A DNA stretch of 64,000 bases from Lysobacterales bacterium (GTDB lineage: Bacteria; Pseudomonadota; Gammaproteobacteria; Xanthomonadales; Rhodanobacteraceae), in NCBI GenBank assembly GCA_016707485.1, contig JADJHN010000002.1:1-64000 (forward strand). Reading direction: 5' to 3'. The notes below the pieces were generated by a model, which saw only the letters and a program-made list of their open reading frames with translations, was not told where the DNA came from and did not search any database. The translations under genes and the position numbers were made by a program. How positions within the stretch are numbered: the first letter of the stretch is position 1; each line of letters starts with the position of its first letter. Below are positions 63,762 through 64,000 of this stretch, in pieces.

Positions 63762-63968
63762 TCAGGCGTCGAGATCCGGAATCAGGCGACTTTCGAGCAA
63801 GGCGATGGCGTCCTTGAGATACAACTTGCGCCGCTTCAGGCGCTTGATTTCAAGCTCGTCATTGCCGGGGTCGATCGCCAGCCGTGCAATCATCGCATCG
63901 AGGTCGCGATGCTCGGTCCTGAGCAAGGTCAGTTGACGCACCGTATTGGCCGGATCTTCGGGGTTCAT
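63762..63968 (-). CDS. YdcH/DUF465 family small protein
   Basis: 68 aa, highly helical: MNPEDPANTVRQLTLLRTEH, then HRDLDAMIARLAIDP and EIKRLKRRKLYLKDAIALLE, the DUF465 pattern. A coiled-coil-like structure with basic LKRRKLxLKD. Start at 63968 has AAGGGA about 7 bases upstream; an ATG two codons earlier overlaps it. Function unestablished. Confidence 0.85.
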   Translation of the reverse strand: MNPEDPANTVRQLTLLRTEHRDLDAMIARLAIDPGNDELEIKRLKRRKLYLKDAIALLESRLIPDLDA

Positions 63969-64000
63969 GAGCATCCCTTGGCTTTGGCGAAGTCTAAGCC

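Noticed and set aside
1..64000. tRNA or rRNA genes
   Set aside because: No cloverleaf or rRNA core sequences were recognised on either strand.

Overview
The window looks like chromosomal DNA from a GC-rich gammaproteobacterium, most likely Xanthomonadales/Lysobacterales (a Rhodanobacteraceae-like lineage). This is judged from gene order (ctaC-ctaD-ctaG-ctaE, algZ-algR-hemC, rsmG-parA-parB, rpmB-rpmG, a GldG-type ABC exporter, plsB) and protein style; no search could be run.

Layout. 1-4041 (minus): cytochrome c oxidase genes ctaC, ctaD, ctaG and ctaE, all broken by many frameshifts. About 4300-7503 (plus): putA, also broken. 7785-8199: a broken exported protein. The density of lesions falls sharply at about 8.2 kb, so the left end reads like unpolished sequence. 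8260-15922 (minus): an MdtABC-like RND efflux operon. 16255-28487 (minus): an NAD-dependent formate dehydrogenase locus, fdsG-fdsB-fdsA, with fdsD stranded 7 kb downstream beyond an accessory island. 28556-31121 (minus): an exported protein, a patatin-like phospholipase and a WYL regulator. 31321-37783 (plus): a sulfite dehydrogenase operon, soeA - SLC13 transporter - soeB - soeC. 37937-46183: a DUF481 porin-like protein, hemC, algR, algZ, an esterase, a truncated S9 peptidase, a CTERM-anchored protein and a short SPFH protein. 46253-49399 (plus): rsmG, parA, parB, a glycosyltransferase. 49617-50031: rpmB and rpmG. 50263-54102: a GldG-type ABC system. 54115-63968: mutM, tdk, rep, an AI-2E family permease, an acid phosphatase, a candidate small RNA, a lipoprotein, plsB and a YdcH-like protein.

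The accessory island (about 17.96-23.2 kb) is the most interesting part. It looks like a small integron gene-cassette array without an integrase. Compact same-strand orphan ORFs are separated by attC-like sites. The clearest attC resembles the aadA-type sites of mobile integrons and has been split by two tandem IS1182-family elements that share an AACG target duplication. Each IS copy carries a different +1 frameshift.

A second theme is dispersed repeats. Four elements have GGGAAT-rich left arms and ATTCCC-rich inverted right arms. Three lie between genes and one lies in frame inside soeB. A different palindromic element at 23415-23495 supplies the stop codon of fdsA.

Metabolically, the window joins proline oxidation, aa3-type respiration, NAD-linked formate oxidation and quinone-linked sulfite oxidation with a likely anion carrier. 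Several otherwise good genes (RND pump, DUF4340 protein, mutM, AI-2E permease) carry single-base frameshifts, most of them at or near short G/C runs, so sequencing error must be excluded before any is called a pseudogene.
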